Shown: positions 27,323 to 36,107 of the stretch, in pieces
Numbering within the stretch: the first letter of the stretch is position 1
Layout of the letters: each line of letters opens with the position of its first letter
Assembly (NCBI RefSeq): GCF_000512695.2
Contig: NZ_AZRW02000021.1
Span: 26,276 to 90,275 of the forward strand
DNA: 64,000 nt
DNA from: Pseudomonas sp. QTF5
Lineage (GTDB): Bacteria > Pseudomonadota > Gammaproteobacteria > Pseudomonadales > Pseudomonadaceae
Direction of reading: 5' to 3'
Made by a program: the position numbers and the translations under genes
The notes under the pieces: model-generated
Told to the model about the DNA's origin: nothing
What the model saw: only the letters and a program-made list of their open reading frames with translations
Databases searched by the model: none

Positions 27323-28156
27323 TCAGGCCGATTGGCGCGATTGCAGGCTGCGACCGGCCAGCAGCGAGAGAACGCCGTCGATCACCCGCGGATCGGCCAA
27401 GACCCGCTGATGCCCGCCCTCTTCCAGGCGCAACAGACGGCTGTCGAACCAGGCTTCGTGGATCAATTGGGATTCCTTGACCGGAACAAAGCTGTCGTCC
27501 TCGGCATGGACGATCAGCCCCGGCATGTCGAGCTGATAGCGCGCAACATCCAGCGCAGCGGCGCGCATGCCGACGTCTTTCTCGACCTGGCGAATAAACG
27601 CCGAACGGGCTTTGGGCGGCAGGCGCACATAGCGCGCGAAACCGCGCAGCACCCCAAGAATTCGCGCTGGGGCGGCGATCGAGACCAGGGTTTCGGTGCG
27701 CAAGCCCAACTGAACTGCGAGCATGGCACTGGCGCCGCCCATGGAGTGACCGATCACCGCTTGCAGCGGCGGCAATTCAGCGGCCGCTTCGAGCATGGCC
27801 CGAGCGAACAGCACCACATTCGCCTCACGACCAGGCGAACGACCGTGAGCCGGGCCGTCCAGGGCAACCACGGTGTAACCGGCATCGACCAGCGCCGTGA
27901 TCAGCGCAGCAAACTGCGTTGGCCGGCCTTCCCAGCCGTGCATCAACAACACTGCCGGCCCCTGGCCCCAGCGCAGCGCCGAGAGGCCGAAGCGCAAAGT
28001 GATTCGCTCGGATTTCGCCAGCAGCGGCAATTCCCAGTCGCGCGGCAGCAATTGCCGCGGAGTCATGAATGCCAGGCGCATCTTGCTCGCGACCAGCTTT
28101 GGCGCGAACCAACCCAAGGTGCCATTAACGCCACGAACCCAGCTCAACGTGTTCAT
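27323..28156 (-). CDS. Alpha/beta hydrolase
   Basis: 277 aa. The oxyanion strand is VLLMHGWEGRPTQF, the nucleophile elbow GHSMGGASAML places the serine near residue 143, and the acid and histidine come from the VHAEDDSFVPVKES and EEGGHQRVL segments, giving a full Ser-Asp-His triad. The N-terminal 30 residues are mildly hydrophobic but not a clear signal peptide. It lies between a tetR-family gene 30 nt upstream and the thioesterase gene, so the three may form one unit. The substrate is unknown. Confidence 0.88.
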   Translation of the reverse strand: MNTLSWVRGVNGTLGWFAPKLVASKMRLAFMTPRQLLPRDWELPLLAKSERITLRFGLSALRWGQGPAVLLMHGWEGRPTQFAALITALVDAGYTVVALDGPAHGRSPGREANVVLFARAMLEAAAELPPLQAVIGHSMGGASAMLAVQLGLRTETLVSIAAPARILGVLRGFARYVRLPPKARSAFIRQVEKDVGMRAAALDVARYQLDMPGLIVHAEDDSFVPVKESQLIHEAWFDSRLLRLEEGGHQRVLADPRVIDGVLSLLAGRSLQSRQSA

Positions 28157-28186
28157 CGCCCATCTCCTCAGGCTGACGCCTTTAGG

Positions 28187-28726
28187 TCATAACACCGCCG
28201 ACTTGGCGGCGCGCAGCAATCGATCAGACAACTCTCCTGGCCCCAGCGCCCGCGCCAGACTCAAACCACCGACCATCAAGGCCAAGTCGGCCAAGGCTTT
28301 GTCGGCCTCTTCCGGGCTGGCCGCCAACTGCGCGACCATCAACTCAACATGCTCATTCAACGCCACACGAAATTCGTCCGGCAGACGGCCCAGCTCGCCG
28401 ACCGACGCTGGAATCGGACACGCCTGCTCGGTGCAATCACGGTGTTTGCGCGACAGGTAGAACGCCGCGACCAACGCACGACGCTCTTCGCCGGTCAACT
28501 CGGCGTCCATATCGGCGATCAAGCCACGACGATGGCTGAGCAGCCGCTTGAACGCTTCCAGCATCAATGCGTCCTTGCTTTCGAAGTGCGCGTAGAAGCC
28601 GCCGACCGTCAGGCCTGCCGCGCCCATCACTTCGCCCACGCTCGGCTCGGCCGGGCCGCGCTGGATCAGCGCGGCACTGGCAGCCTTGAGGATGCGTTCG
28701 CGGGTTTGAGCTTTTTTATCGTTCAT
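28187..28726 (-). CDS. TetR-family regulator
   Basis: 179 aa with an N-terminal helix-turn-helix (ERILKAASAALIQRGPAEPSVGEVMGAAGLTVGGFYAHFESK, the family DNA-binding region, about residues 9-50). The remaining helical ligand domain contains ALMLEAFKRLL and CPIPASVGELGRLPDEF, as in a subgroup related to AcrR/NemR-like regulators. It reads in the same direction as the hydrolase and thioesterase genes and may control them. A palindrome at 28750-28762 just upstream is a candidate autoregulatory operator. Confidence 0.9.
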   Translation of the reverse strand: MNDKKAQTRERILKAASAALIQRGPAEPSVGEVMGAAGLTVGGFYAHFESKDALMLEAFKRLLSHRRGLIADMDAELTGEERRALVAAFYLSRKHRDCTEQACPIPASVGELGRLPDEFRVALNEHVELMVAQLAASPEEADKALADLALMVGGLSLARALGPGELSDRLLRAAKSAVL

Positions 28727-28749
28727 CGTTGCCTCCGAATATTACGACT

Positions 28750-28762
28750 AGAATATTATTCT
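28750..28762. promoter_or_regulatory. Palindrome upstream of tetR-family gene
   Basis: AGAAT-ATT-ATTCT is a perfect 13-bp palindrome 24 bp upstream of the TetR start, in the likely promoter. It is a candidate operator by position and symmetry only. Confidence 0.45.
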
Positions 28763-28852
28763 CATAATAATTTTTCGCAAGTCGTGGATGTGACCGCTGG
28801 TCTGAAGAACAGTTTTGAGGAAAAAGGAGAGTTGGCCAAACGCCAGACAAAC

Positions 28853-28881
28853 AAAAGGGCCATTCAATAATTGAATGACCC
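28853..28881 (-). terminator. Terminator of the Glu/Ala tRNA operon
   Basis: Read leftward, GGGTCATTCAAT / ATTGAATGGCCC forms a 12-bp stem with one G-T pair and a one-base loop, followed by TTTT. It lies about 28 nt after the last tRNA-Glu. Confidence 0.75.
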
Positions 28882-28908
28882 TTAAAAATCCCGCAGAGCG
28901 GGTAATCG

Positions 28909-28984
28909 TGGCGTCCCCTAGGGGACTCGAACCCCTGTTACCGCCGTGAAAGGGCGGTGTCCTAGGCCACTAGACGAAGGGGAC
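28909..28984 (-). tRNA. tRNA-Glu (TTC), second copy
   Basis: A 76-nt tRNA with acceptor GTCCCCT/AGGGGAC, anticodon TTC in the loop CTTTCAC, and encoded CCA. Confidence 0.97.
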
Positions 28985-29064
28985 ACAAACCCTTCTATAC
29001 AACTGATCAGTGCTGAGAGCTGATCGATTCAAGGCCGGTGTGGCCAGACCTTGAACTGTAAAAT

Positions 29065-29140
<76 letters not shown>

Positions 29141-29193
29141 GGATTTTTCGCCTCGCGGCGGAGCGACATTTTTCAACATCGCTTCTGTAAAAC

Positions 29194-29269
29194 TGGCGTC
29201 CCCTAGGGGACTCGAACCCCTGTTACCGCCGTGAAAGGGCGGTGTCCTAGGCCACTAGACGAAGGGGAC
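29194..29269 (-). tRNA. tRNA-Glu (TTC), first copy
   Basis: Identical in sequence to the copy at 28909. It follows the first tRNA-Ala by 79 nt. Confidence 0.97.
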
Positions 29270-29348
29270 GCAAACCCTTCTATACAACTGATCAACGCTG
29301 AGTGTTGATCGCTTCAAGGCCGGTGTGGCCAGACCTTGAAGTGTAAAT

Positions 29349-29424
<76 letters not shown>

Positions 29425-29445
29425 TCATCGCTGAGGACGGGGCGA

Positions 29446-29474
29446 ATCTTAATGGCGCTTCGGAAGACTGTCAA
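29446..29474 (-). promoter_or_regulatory. Sigma-70 promoter of the Ala/Glu tRNA operon
   Basis: Read leftward, -35 TTGACA (perfect consensus) and -10 TAAGAT are separated by 17 bp, with a GC-rich discriminator, 22 nt before the first tRNA-Ala. An AT-rich tract upstream resembles an UP element. Confidence 0.85.
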
Positions 29475-29556
29475 ACTTATTTTCAACAATTTTCAAAATT
29501 TTTTGCCCACATAACAATCACTTACCGCCCTCCCCCCGCAAATCCGGAGTTTTTCC

Positions 29557-29588
29557 CCTGTAGGAGCTGGCTTGCCAGCGCCTACAGG
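29557..29588. repeat. Palindromic repeat after gltX
   Basis: CCTGTAGGAGCTGGC and CCAGCGCCTACAGG form a near-perfect hairpin, a second repeat family common in pseudomonads (GTAGGAGCTGGCTTGCCAG type). It ends 2 bp from the gltX stop. Confidence 0.75.
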
Positions 29589-29590
29589 TG

Positions 29591-31072
29591 TCAGGCGATA
29601 GCACCCAACAGCTTTTCCCACTCCTTGTTTTCCTTCTTCGACACGCCGCCCAGCAGGTCGATAGCCTGGCGCAGACGGAAGCGGGTCAGGTCCGGGCCAA
29701 GGATTTCCATCGCATCAAGCACCGACACCGAGCTGGCCTGCCCGGTGATTGCGGCAAACATCAGCGGCATAGCATCACGCAGCTTCAGCTCCAGCGATTC
29801 GACCACCGCCTGAATCGTCGAGGTAATACTGTCCTTCTCCCACTGACGCAGGCTTTCCAGCTTCCACAGAATCAACTGCATCAACTGACGAACCTGATCG
29901 CCCGAAAGCTTCTTGGATTCGAACAGTTTGGCATCCGGGTTCACGCCACCGGCGAAGAAGAAGCCAGCCAGCGGTGCGACCTGGCTGAAAATTTCAACCC
30001 GACCCTGAACATGCGGTGCGATCTTCATCATGTATTCAGGGTTCAGTGCCCACTTTTGCAGACGAGCGGCGAACTCTTCCACCGGCAGGTCACGCAGCCA
30101 TTGGCCGTTCAGCCACGACAGTTTTTCGATGTCGAAAATCGGACCACCGAGAGAGACACGCTTGAGGTCAAAGTTATCGACCATTTCCTGCAGAGAGAAC
30201 TTCTCACGCTCATCCGGCATCGACCAGCCCATGCGGCCCAGGTAGTTGAGCATTGCTTCCGGCATGAACCCCATGCGCTCGTAGAACGTTACCGAGGTCG
30301 GGTTCTTGCGCTTGGACAGCTTGCTCTTGTCCGGGTTACGCAGCAGCGGCATGTAGCACAGCTGCGGTTGTTCCCAGCCAAAGTATTCGTACAAGAGGAT
30401 CAGTTTCGGTGCCGATGGCAGCCATTCTTCACCGCGCAGAACGTGGGTAATGCCCATCAAGTGGTCATCGACCACGTTGGCCAGGAAGTACGTTGGCAGG
30501 CCGTCGGTCTTCATCAGCACTTGCATGTCCATGCGATCCCAAGGGATCTCGACATCGCCACGCAGCATGTCAGGCACCACGCACACGCCTTCAGTCGGCA
30601 CTTTCATGCGGATGACGTGTGGCTCGCCGGCGGCCAGGCGGCGCGCGACTTCTTCCTTGGACAGCAACAGCGCACGGCCGTCGTAACGCGGAGTTTCGCC
30701 ACGCGCCATTTGCTCGGCGCGCATCTGGTCCAGCTCCTCGCTGGTGCAGAAGCACGGGAAGGCATGACCCATGTCGACCAATTGCTGGCAGTATTTCTGA
30801 TAGATATCGCCGCGCTCGCTCTGACGGTAAGGACCGTGCGGGCCGCCGACGTCCGGGCCTTCGCTCCAGTCGATACCCAACCAGCGCAGGGCGTCGTAAA
30901 TCTGCTGTTCAGACTCACGGGTCGAACGCAGTTGATCGGTGTCTTCGATCCGCAGGATGAACTCACCGCCATGCTGCTTGGCAAAGCAGTAGTTGAACAA
31001 AGCGATGTAAGCGGTACCTACGTGGGGGTCCCCGGTAGGCGATGGCGCGATGCGAGTGCGGACGGTGGTCAT
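29591..31072 (-). CDS. gltX: Glutamyl-tRNA synthetase GltX
   Basis: 493 aa from the ATG at 31072 (MTTVRTRIAPSPTGDPHVGT). This class I synthetase charges tRNA-Glu. The HIGH-type signature is PSPTGDPHVGTAYIALFNY at about residues 10-28, and the KMSKS-type loop is DKSKLSKRKNP at about 242-252. The C-terminal anticodon-binding helical domain is complete. It is followed by the Ala/Glu tRNA operon, so the synthetase sits beside the genes of its own substrate tRNA, though a separate tRNA promoter is present. Confidence 0.97.
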   Translation of the reverse strand: MTTVRTRIAPSPTGDPHVGTAYIALFNYCFAKQHGGEFILRIEDTDQLRSTRESEQQIYDALRWLGIDWSEGPDVGGPHGPYRQSERGDIYQKYCQQLVDMGHAFPCFCTSEELDQMRAEQMARGETPRYDGRALLLSKEEVARRLAAGEPHVIRMKVPTEGVCVVPDMLRGDVEIPWDRMDMQVLMKTDGLPTYFLANVVDDHLMGITHVLRGEEWLPSAPKLILLYEYFGWEQPQLCYMPLLRNPDKSKLSKRKNPTSVTFYERMGFMPEAMLNYLGRMGWSMPDEREKFSLQEMVDNFDLKRVSLGGPIFDIEKLSWLNGQWLRDLPVEEFAARLQKWALNPEYMMKIAPHVQGRVEIFSQVAPLAGFFFAGGVNPDAKLFESKKLSGDQVRQLMQLILWKLESLRQWEKDSITSTIQAVVESLELKLRDAMPLMFAAITGQASSVSVLDAMEILGPDLTRFRLRQAIDLLGGVSKKENKEWEKLLGAIA

Positions 31073-31256
31073 GGCATGTCTCGAAAAGAATAAAAAGCGA
31101 AGATCAAAGCGAACTTCCAACAAGAGCCGAATGGTAACAGGCGATAGCCGCCCGGCTCCAGTGAGTGGGGTATTTACCTCTACATCACCCGTAGGCCGAG
31201 GTGGGTTGAGGGCTGGGGGAAGCGCTTTAGCTGACGAATATGGCGTTCAGTCGTAC

Positions 31257-31346
31257 GCCTTCGCGAGCAAGCCCGCTCCCACATTAGACCGCGTCCGCCT
31301 GGACAACTCGGTCAACTGTGGGAGCGGGCTTGCTCGCGAAGAGGCC
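31257..31346. repeat. REPIN (inverted REP pair)
   Basis: Two standard REP elements in opposite orientation flank about 40 bp of unique sequence in the gap between uvrB and gltX. Confidence 0.9.
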
Positions 31347-31363
31347 CTGTCAGACACCACAAA

Positions 31364-33379
31364 TCAAACCGCAATCAACCGCTCCCGCAACTTGCCGATT
31401 TCGTCGCGCAGCTGCGCCGCGGCTTCGAATTCCAGGTCGCGGGCGAGCTGGTACATCTTTTCTTCCAACTGACGAATGCGTTTGCTTATCTCGCTCGGCG
31501 AGCGCAGTTCGGCCTCGTATTTGGCACTTTCCTCGGCAGCCTTGGCCATGCCTTTGCGCTTCTTGCTGCGCGAACCTGGCACGACCGCGCCTTCCATAAT
31601 GTCGGCGACGTCCTTGAACACCCCCTTCGGCGTGATGCCATTGGCCAGGTTGAAGGCGATCTGCTTGTCGCGACGACGCTCGGTTTCGCCGATCGCCCGC
31701 TCCATCGAACCGGTAATACGATCCGCGTACAAAATCGCCCGACCATTGAGGTTGCGCGCCGCCCGGCCGATGGTCTGGATCAGCGAGCGCTCGGAACGCA
31801 GGAAGCCTTCCTTGTCGGCATCGAGAATCGCCACCAGCGAGACTTCCGGCATGTCCAGGCCTTCACGTAGAAGGTTGATCCCCACCAGCACATCGAAGAC
31901 GCCGAGACGCAAGTCACGGATAATTTCGACCCGTTCCACGGTGTCGATGTCCGAGTGCAGATAACGCACGCGAACACCGTGGTCGGCCAGATAATCGGTC
32001 AAATCTTCGGACATGCGCTTAGTCAGAGTCGTCACCAGAACACGCTCTTCGAGAGCCACGCGCTTGGTGATTTCCGAGAGCAGGTCGTCGACCTGAGTCA
32101 ACGCCGGACGGATTTCGATTTGCGGGTCCACCAGACCGGTTGGGCGCACCAATTGCTCGACCACTCGACCGGCATGTTCCGCCTCGTAATTACCCGGCGT
32201 GGCCGAGACAAAAATCGTTTGGGGACTGATGCTTTCGAACTCGTCGAAACGCATCGGCCGGTTGTCCAGCGCGGACGGCAGGCGGAAGCCGTACTCGACC
32301 AGCGTTTCTTTCCGGGAACGGTCACCTTTATACATGGCGCCGACTTGCGGCACGCTGACGTGGGACTCGTCGATCACCAGCAAGGCATCCGCCGGCAGGT
32401 AGTCGAACAACGTGGGCGGCGCCTGGCCGGATTCACGGCCCGACAGGTAGCGCGAATAGTTTTCGATGCCATTGCAGTAACCCAGTTCGAGGATCATCTC
32501 AAGGTCGAAACGGGTGCGCTGCTCCAGTCGCTGAGCTTCCACGAGTTTGTTATTGGAGCGCAGGTATTCCAGGCGCTCCTGCAATTCGACCTTGATCCCT
32601 TCGGTGGCCTCGAGCAGGGTTTCCCGCGGGGTCACGTAGTGGCTCTTCGGATAGAAGGTGAAACGCGGCAGTTTGCGGATGACTTCACCGGTCAACGGGT
32701 CGAAGGCGGACAGGCTCTCCACTTCGTCATCGAACAACTCGATGCGGATCGCTTCGAAATCGGATTCCGCCGGGTGGATATCAATCACATCGCCGCGCAC
32801 CCGGAAGGTCGCCCGGGCGAAATCCATGTCGTTGCGGGTGTATTGCAGGTCGGCCAGTCGACGCAGCAGCGCGCGCTGGTCGAGCTTGTCGCCGCGATCG
32901 ACGTGCAACACCATCTTCAAATAGGTTTCCGGACTGCCCAGACCGTAGATGCACGACACCGTGGTGACGATGATCGCGTCCTTGCGCTCCAACAGTGCCT
33001 TGGTCGCGGACAGGCGCATCTGCTCGATGTGATCGTTGATCGAGGCGTCTTTCTCGATGAAGGTGTCGGACGACGGTACGTAGGCTTCAGGCTGGTAGTA
33101 GTCGTAATAGGAGACGAAGTATTCAACCGCGTTGTTCGGGAAGAACGCCTTGAATTCGCCATACAACTGCGCGGCCAGGGTCTTGTTGGGCGCCAGCACC
33201 AGCGTCGGGCGCTGTATCTGGGCGATCACGTTGGCAATGCTGAAAGTTTTGCCCGAGCCGGTCACACCGAGCAACGTCTGGTGCGCCAGCCCGGCCTCAA
33301 TGCCCTCGACCATCAGGCGGATGGCTTCCGGCTGATCGCCGGCGGGCTCGAAGCGAGTGACTAGCTGGAATTCAGACAT
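31364..33379 (-). CDS. uvrB: Excinuclease ABC subunit UvrB
   Basis: 671 aa from the ATG at 33379 (MSEFQLVTRFEPAGDQPEAI). This is the damage-verification helicase-like subunit of nucleotide excision repair. The Walker A motif is GVTGSGKT at about residues 38-45. The beta-hairpin motif YYDYYQPEAYVP, DESHVS (Walker B) and the C-terminal helicase motif VGINLLREGLDMPEVSLVAILDADKEG are present, as is the C-terminal UVR domain (QLEEKMYQLARDLEFEAAAQLRDEI). No clear LexA box was seen in the 336-bp gap upstream. Confidence 0.98.
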   Translation of the reverse strand: MSEFQLVTRFEPAGDQPEAIRLMVEGIEAGLAHQTLLGVTGSGKTFSIANVIAQIQRPTLVLAPNKTLAAQLYGEFKAFFPNNAVEYFVSYYDYYQPEAYVPSSDTFIEKDASINDHIEQMRLSATKALLERKDAIIVTTVSCIYGLGSPETYLKMVLHVDRGDKLDQRALLRRLADLQYTRNDMDFARATFRVRGDVIDIHPAESDFEAIRIELFDDEVESLSAFDPLTGEVIRKLPRFTFYPKSHYVTPRETLLEATEGIKVELQERLEYLRSNNKLVEAQRLEQRTRFDLEMILELGYCNGIENYSRYLSGRESGQAPPTLFDYLPADALLVIDESHVSVPQVGAMYKGDRSRKETLVEYGFRLPSALDNRPMRFDEFESISPQTIFVSATPGNYEAEHAGRVVEQLVRPTGLVDPQIEIRPALTQVDDLLSEITKRVALEERVLVTTLTKRMSEDLTDYLADHGVRVRYLHSDIDTVERVEIIRDLRLGVFDVLVGINLLREGLDMPEVSLVAILDADKEGFLRSERSLIQTIGRAARNLNGRAILYADRITGSMERAIGETERRRDKQIAFNLANGITPKGVFKDVADIMEGAVVPGSRSKKRKGMAKAAEESAKYEAELRSPSEISKRIRQLEEKMYQLARDLEFEAAAQLRDEIGKLRERLIAV

Positions 33380-33602
33380 AACTACCTCTGGGTTCGCATC
33401 TGCACGGCTGACCGGGCACGAACGAAAAAGACCGCAAACGACCGACGTCGCCCGAGGAAAAAACTGGATTGTGCTCAATGTGGAGCCGATTGCCATCGCT
33501 TTCAAGGCAAACGTCCTACATCGGATAGAACCTTTGACGACATCACCCGACCAACGATCGAAAAATAATTCGAAAAACTTACCGTAAAAGCCGAATCGCC
33601 TG

Positions 33603-33632
33603 TCGCCATCAATCGCTGATGACCTCTATACT
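33603..33632 (+). promoter_or_regulatory. Candidate sigma-70 promoter of tyrB
   Basis: TCGCCA and TATACT are separated by 18 bp, about 84 bp before the tyrB start. The -10 is good and the -35 weak. The rest of the uvrB-tyrB gap (33380-33715) shows no gene or repeat. Confidence 0.4.
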
Positions 33633-33715
33633 AGCTCCCCGTTTGTGCACCGCTCTAGTGCATTCGGCTGGAGCGCGACACGTCCCTCCACACTCCATTC
33701 AGAGCCGCCGCAATA

Positions 33716-34912
33716 ATGAGCCTGTTCTCCGCTGTCGAAATGGCACCACGCGATCCAATCCTGGGCCTCAACGAAGCATTCAATGCCGATACCCGTACCA
33801 ACAAGGTCAACCTGGGGGTTGGTGTTTACTGCGACGAGGAGGGGCGAATTCCACTCCTGCGCGCCGTTGTCGAAGCCGAGACGATTCGCGCTGCTCAACA
33901 CGTTTCCCGTGGCTACCTGCCGATCGACGGCATCGCTGCCTACGACCAGGCCGTGCAGAAATTGCTGTTCGGCAATGATTCGCCGCTGATCGCTGCTGGC
34001 CGGGTCATCACCACCCAAGCCGTCGGCGGTACCGGCGCGCTGAAAATCGGTGCCGACTTCCTCAAGCAACTGTTGCCGAACGCCGTTGTAGCAATCAGCG
34101 ACCCGAGCTGGGAAAACCACCGCGCGCTGTTCGAAACCGCCGGTTTCCCGGTGCAGAACTATCGCTACTACGACGCTGCGACCCACGACGTCAACCGCGC
34201 CGGCTTGCTGGAAGACCTGAACGCCCTGCCGTCCGGTTCCATCGTTGTGCTGCACGCTTGCTGCCATAACCCGACCGGCGTGGACCTGAGCCCGGCGGAC
34301 TGGAAAAACGTGCTGGAAGTGGTCAAGGCCAAAGGTCACGTGCCATTCCTCGACATGGCCTACCAGGGTTTTGGCGACGGTATCGATGAAGACGCCGCGG
34401 CCGTGCGCCTGTTCGCCGAATCGGACCTGACCTTCTTCGTTTCCAGCTCGTTCTCCAAATCCTTCTCGCTGTACGGCGAGCGCGTTGGCGCCCTGTCGAT
34501 CGTCAGCGAATCGAAAGAAGAAAGCGCGCGCGTGCTGTCGCAAGTCAAACGCGTGATCCGCACCAACTACTCCAACCCACCGACCCACGGTGCAAGCATC
34601 GTCGCCGCCGTGCTGAACAGCCCGGTACTGCGCGCCCAGTGGGAAGAGGAACTGGCAGAAATGCGCCTGCGGATTCGCGGCATGCGCATCCAGATGGTCG
34701 ACCTGCTGGCGGAAAAAGCTCCACAGCGCGATTTCAGCTTCGTCGGTCGCCAGCGCGGCATGTTCTCCTACTCCGGCCTGACGGTTGAGCAGGTAACCCG
34801 CCTGCGCAACGAGTTCGGCATCTACGCCCTGGACACCGGCCGCATCTGCGTTGCCGCGCTGAACCAGAGCAACATCGACGCTGTGACCAAGGCCATCGTT
34901 CAGGTGATCTGA
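33716..34912 (+). CDS. tyrB: Aromatic amino acid aminotransferase TyrB
   Basis: A 398-aa class I PLP aminotransferase that transaminates tyrosine, phenylalanine and aspartate. The PLP lysine is Lys248 in SSSFSKSFSLYGERVG. Also present are VYCDEEGRIPLLRAV, SDPSWENH (129-136), LLHACCHNPTGVD near 180-190 as the pyridine-binding Asn segment, and DMAYQGFG (213-220). The SFSLYGERVGAL segment and the C-terminal FSYSGLT favour TyrB over AspC. A strong terminator follows, so the gene is monocistronic. Confidence 0.93.
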   Translation: MSLFSAVEMAPRDPILGLNEAFNADTRTNKVNLGVGVYCDEEGRIPLLRAVVEAETIRAAQHVSRGYLPIDGIAAYDQAVQKLLFGNDSPLIAAGRVITTQAVGGTGALKIGADFLKQLLPNAVVAISDPSWENHRALFETAGFPVQNYRYYDAATHDVNRAGLLEDLNALPSGSIVVLHACCHNPTGVDLSPADWKNVLEVVKAKGHVPFLDMAYQGFGDGIDEDAAAVRLFAESDLTFFVSSSFSKSFSLYGERVGALSIVSESKEESARVLSQVKRVIRTNYSNPPTHGASIVAAVLNSPVLRAQWEEELAEMRLRIRGMRIQMVDLLAEKAPQRDFSFVGRQRGMFSYSGLTVEQVTRLRNEFGIYALDTGRICVAALNQSNIDAVTKAIVQVI

Positions 34913-34928
34913 GTCGTCGCGTGATGTG

Positions 34929-34960
34929 AAAACGGGAAGCCACAGGGCTTCCCGTTTTTT
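34929..34960 (+). terminator. Terminator after tyrB
   Basis: A 10-bp stem ACGGGAAGCC / GGCTTCCCGT with a four-base loop is followed by TTTTTT. Confidence 0.9.
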
Positions 34961-35022
34961 ATTTGTCTTTGATAATTCCCAGTTCAGCGACCGGTCGCTC
35001 TAGACTGCACGCAGATCAAAAA

Positions 35023-35111
35023 TGTGGGAGCGGGCTTGCTCGCGAAAGCGGTCTATCTGTCACATTGATGCTGGATGTGCCGCCGCCTTCGCGAGCAAGC
35101 CCGCTCCCACA
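35023..35111. repeat. REPIN (inverted REP pair)
   Basis: Standard REP elements at about 35023-35052 and 35082-35111 face each other between tyrB and a small membrane-protein gene. Confidence 0.9.
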
Positions 35112-35146
35112 GGTTATGAGTACACCCGAGAATTTTGAGAACCCAC

Positions 35147-35347
35147 ATGAAAAACGATGACCTACGCGCCGACCGCGACGAGCTGGACCACTTTGTGCCC
35201 CGCTCCTCGGCCAAACGCGGTAATAACCTGGTGCTGCAGGTGGCTGCGGGCGTATTCCTTGGCGGTCTGGCGTTGTGGCTGGTGCAACTGGCCGCCACGA
35301 TGCTGTACGCCAAGCTGATGCTCGCCACCATTACCTTCGGCGGTTAG
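35147..35347 (+). CDS. Small hypothetical single-pass membrane protein
   Basis: 66 aa from the ATG at 35147 (MKNDDLRADRDELDHFVP). An acidic, charged N-terminus of about 30 residues leads to one long hydrophobic helix (about residues 28-60, LQVAAGVFLGGLALWLVQLAA), so it should sit in the inner membrane with a short cytoplasmic tail. No family is recognised. Codon use is GC-rich like its neighbours, supporting real coding. Its stop overlaps that of the next, convergent gene by 3-4 bp. Confidence 0.65.
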   Translation: MKNDDLRADRDELDHFVPRSSAKRGNNLVLQVAAGVFLGGLALWLVQLAATMLYAKLMLATITFGG

Positions 35348-35574
35348 ACCAGTTCGCTCGCGCGTTGGCTGGCCGCGTCGTCGTACGCCACATAAAGCGA
35401 CTCGGCCACCTGGCTTTTGATCGCTTTGGTGCTTTCCAGGCCCAGGACAAAACCTTCGGCCTTGCCGCCCGCGCGGTTCAATTCGTCAGCGGTGCTGGCC
35501 TGAGTGATAGCGTCGAACAGTTTCTCGGCGTGCGGGCCGACGCCTTTGGGCAGACTGATCTGAGCGATGCTCAT
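35344..35574 (-). CDS. Small hypothetical protein
   Basis: 76 aa from the ATG at 35574 (MSIAQISLPKGVGPHAEKLF). Soluble and helical, with ATSADELNRAGGK-like and VAESLYVAYDDAA segments; no motif is recognised. It was preferred over a longer in-frame start because upstream residues look non-coding. It converges on the membrane-protein gene with overlapping stops. I believe similar short proteins occur in other Pseudomonas, but the function is unknown. Confidence 0.65.
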   Translation of the reverse strand: MSIAQISLPKGVGPHAEKLFDAITQASTADELNRAGGKAEGFVLGLESTKAIKSQVAESLYVAYDDAASQRASELV

Positions 35575-35762
35575 GCGAACACCCCGCTGTTTTGAGGTGT
35601 GAGGGTTGGGTGATTCATGGCGCATACCTTTTCGGCGGAGGGCCGGCAGCGCGTGTCACCACTTCCGGGCGGCCATGGTAGACCTCTAACGCGTTTCTGG
35701 TAACCGCCAATGGCCGATAACCCCCTCTGATCCGATGAAAACGTCAAACAGCCAACAGAGGC

Positions 35763-35790
35763 TTGACTTCTCTTTTTGAATCAGTAACAT
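35763..35790 (+). promoter_or_regulatory. Sigma-70 promoter of tRNA-Asn
   Basis: TTGACT and TAACAT are separated by 16 bp, nine bases before the mature tRNA-Asn. Confidence 0.8.
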
Positions 35791-35799
35791 AGACGCCAT

Positions 35800-35875
<76 letters not shown>

Positions 35876-35920
35876 GACAAGGTTCCAGAGAAGGCTTCAA
35901 AAATCTCTGAAACCCCCGAA

Positions 35921-35946
35921 AAACCCGCCTTCTGGCGGGTTTTTTC
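35921..35946 (+). terminator. Terminator of tRNA-Asn
   Basis: A 7-bp stem ACCCGCC / GGCGGGT is followed by six T residues and preceded by an A run. The remaining sequence up to 36107 shows no gene. Confidence 0.85.
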
Positions 35947-36107
35947 GTTTTGGCGTTCCGTCGCATTCCGGTGGGAGCATCCGTTTTAAGGGTAATGTTT
36001 GGGATAAAGTTCAATTCGATAAAGGGAGTACCCTTATATCGCGCACCACTGCTCCACTCTCCGATTCCGCTTGCCGTTCGGCCAAGCCCGCAGACCGCAC
36101 GCAGGTA

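Noticed and set aside
29588..31093. A 501-aa rightward frame opposite gltX
   Set aside because: Antisense shadow of a full-length synthetase with both class I signatures.
31955..33364. A 469-aa rightward frame opposite uvrB
   Set aside because: Antisense shadow; uvrB motifs are unambiguous on the other strand.
33380..33715. LexA box for uvrB
   Set aside because: No CTGT-N8-ACAG-type dyad was found in the gap.
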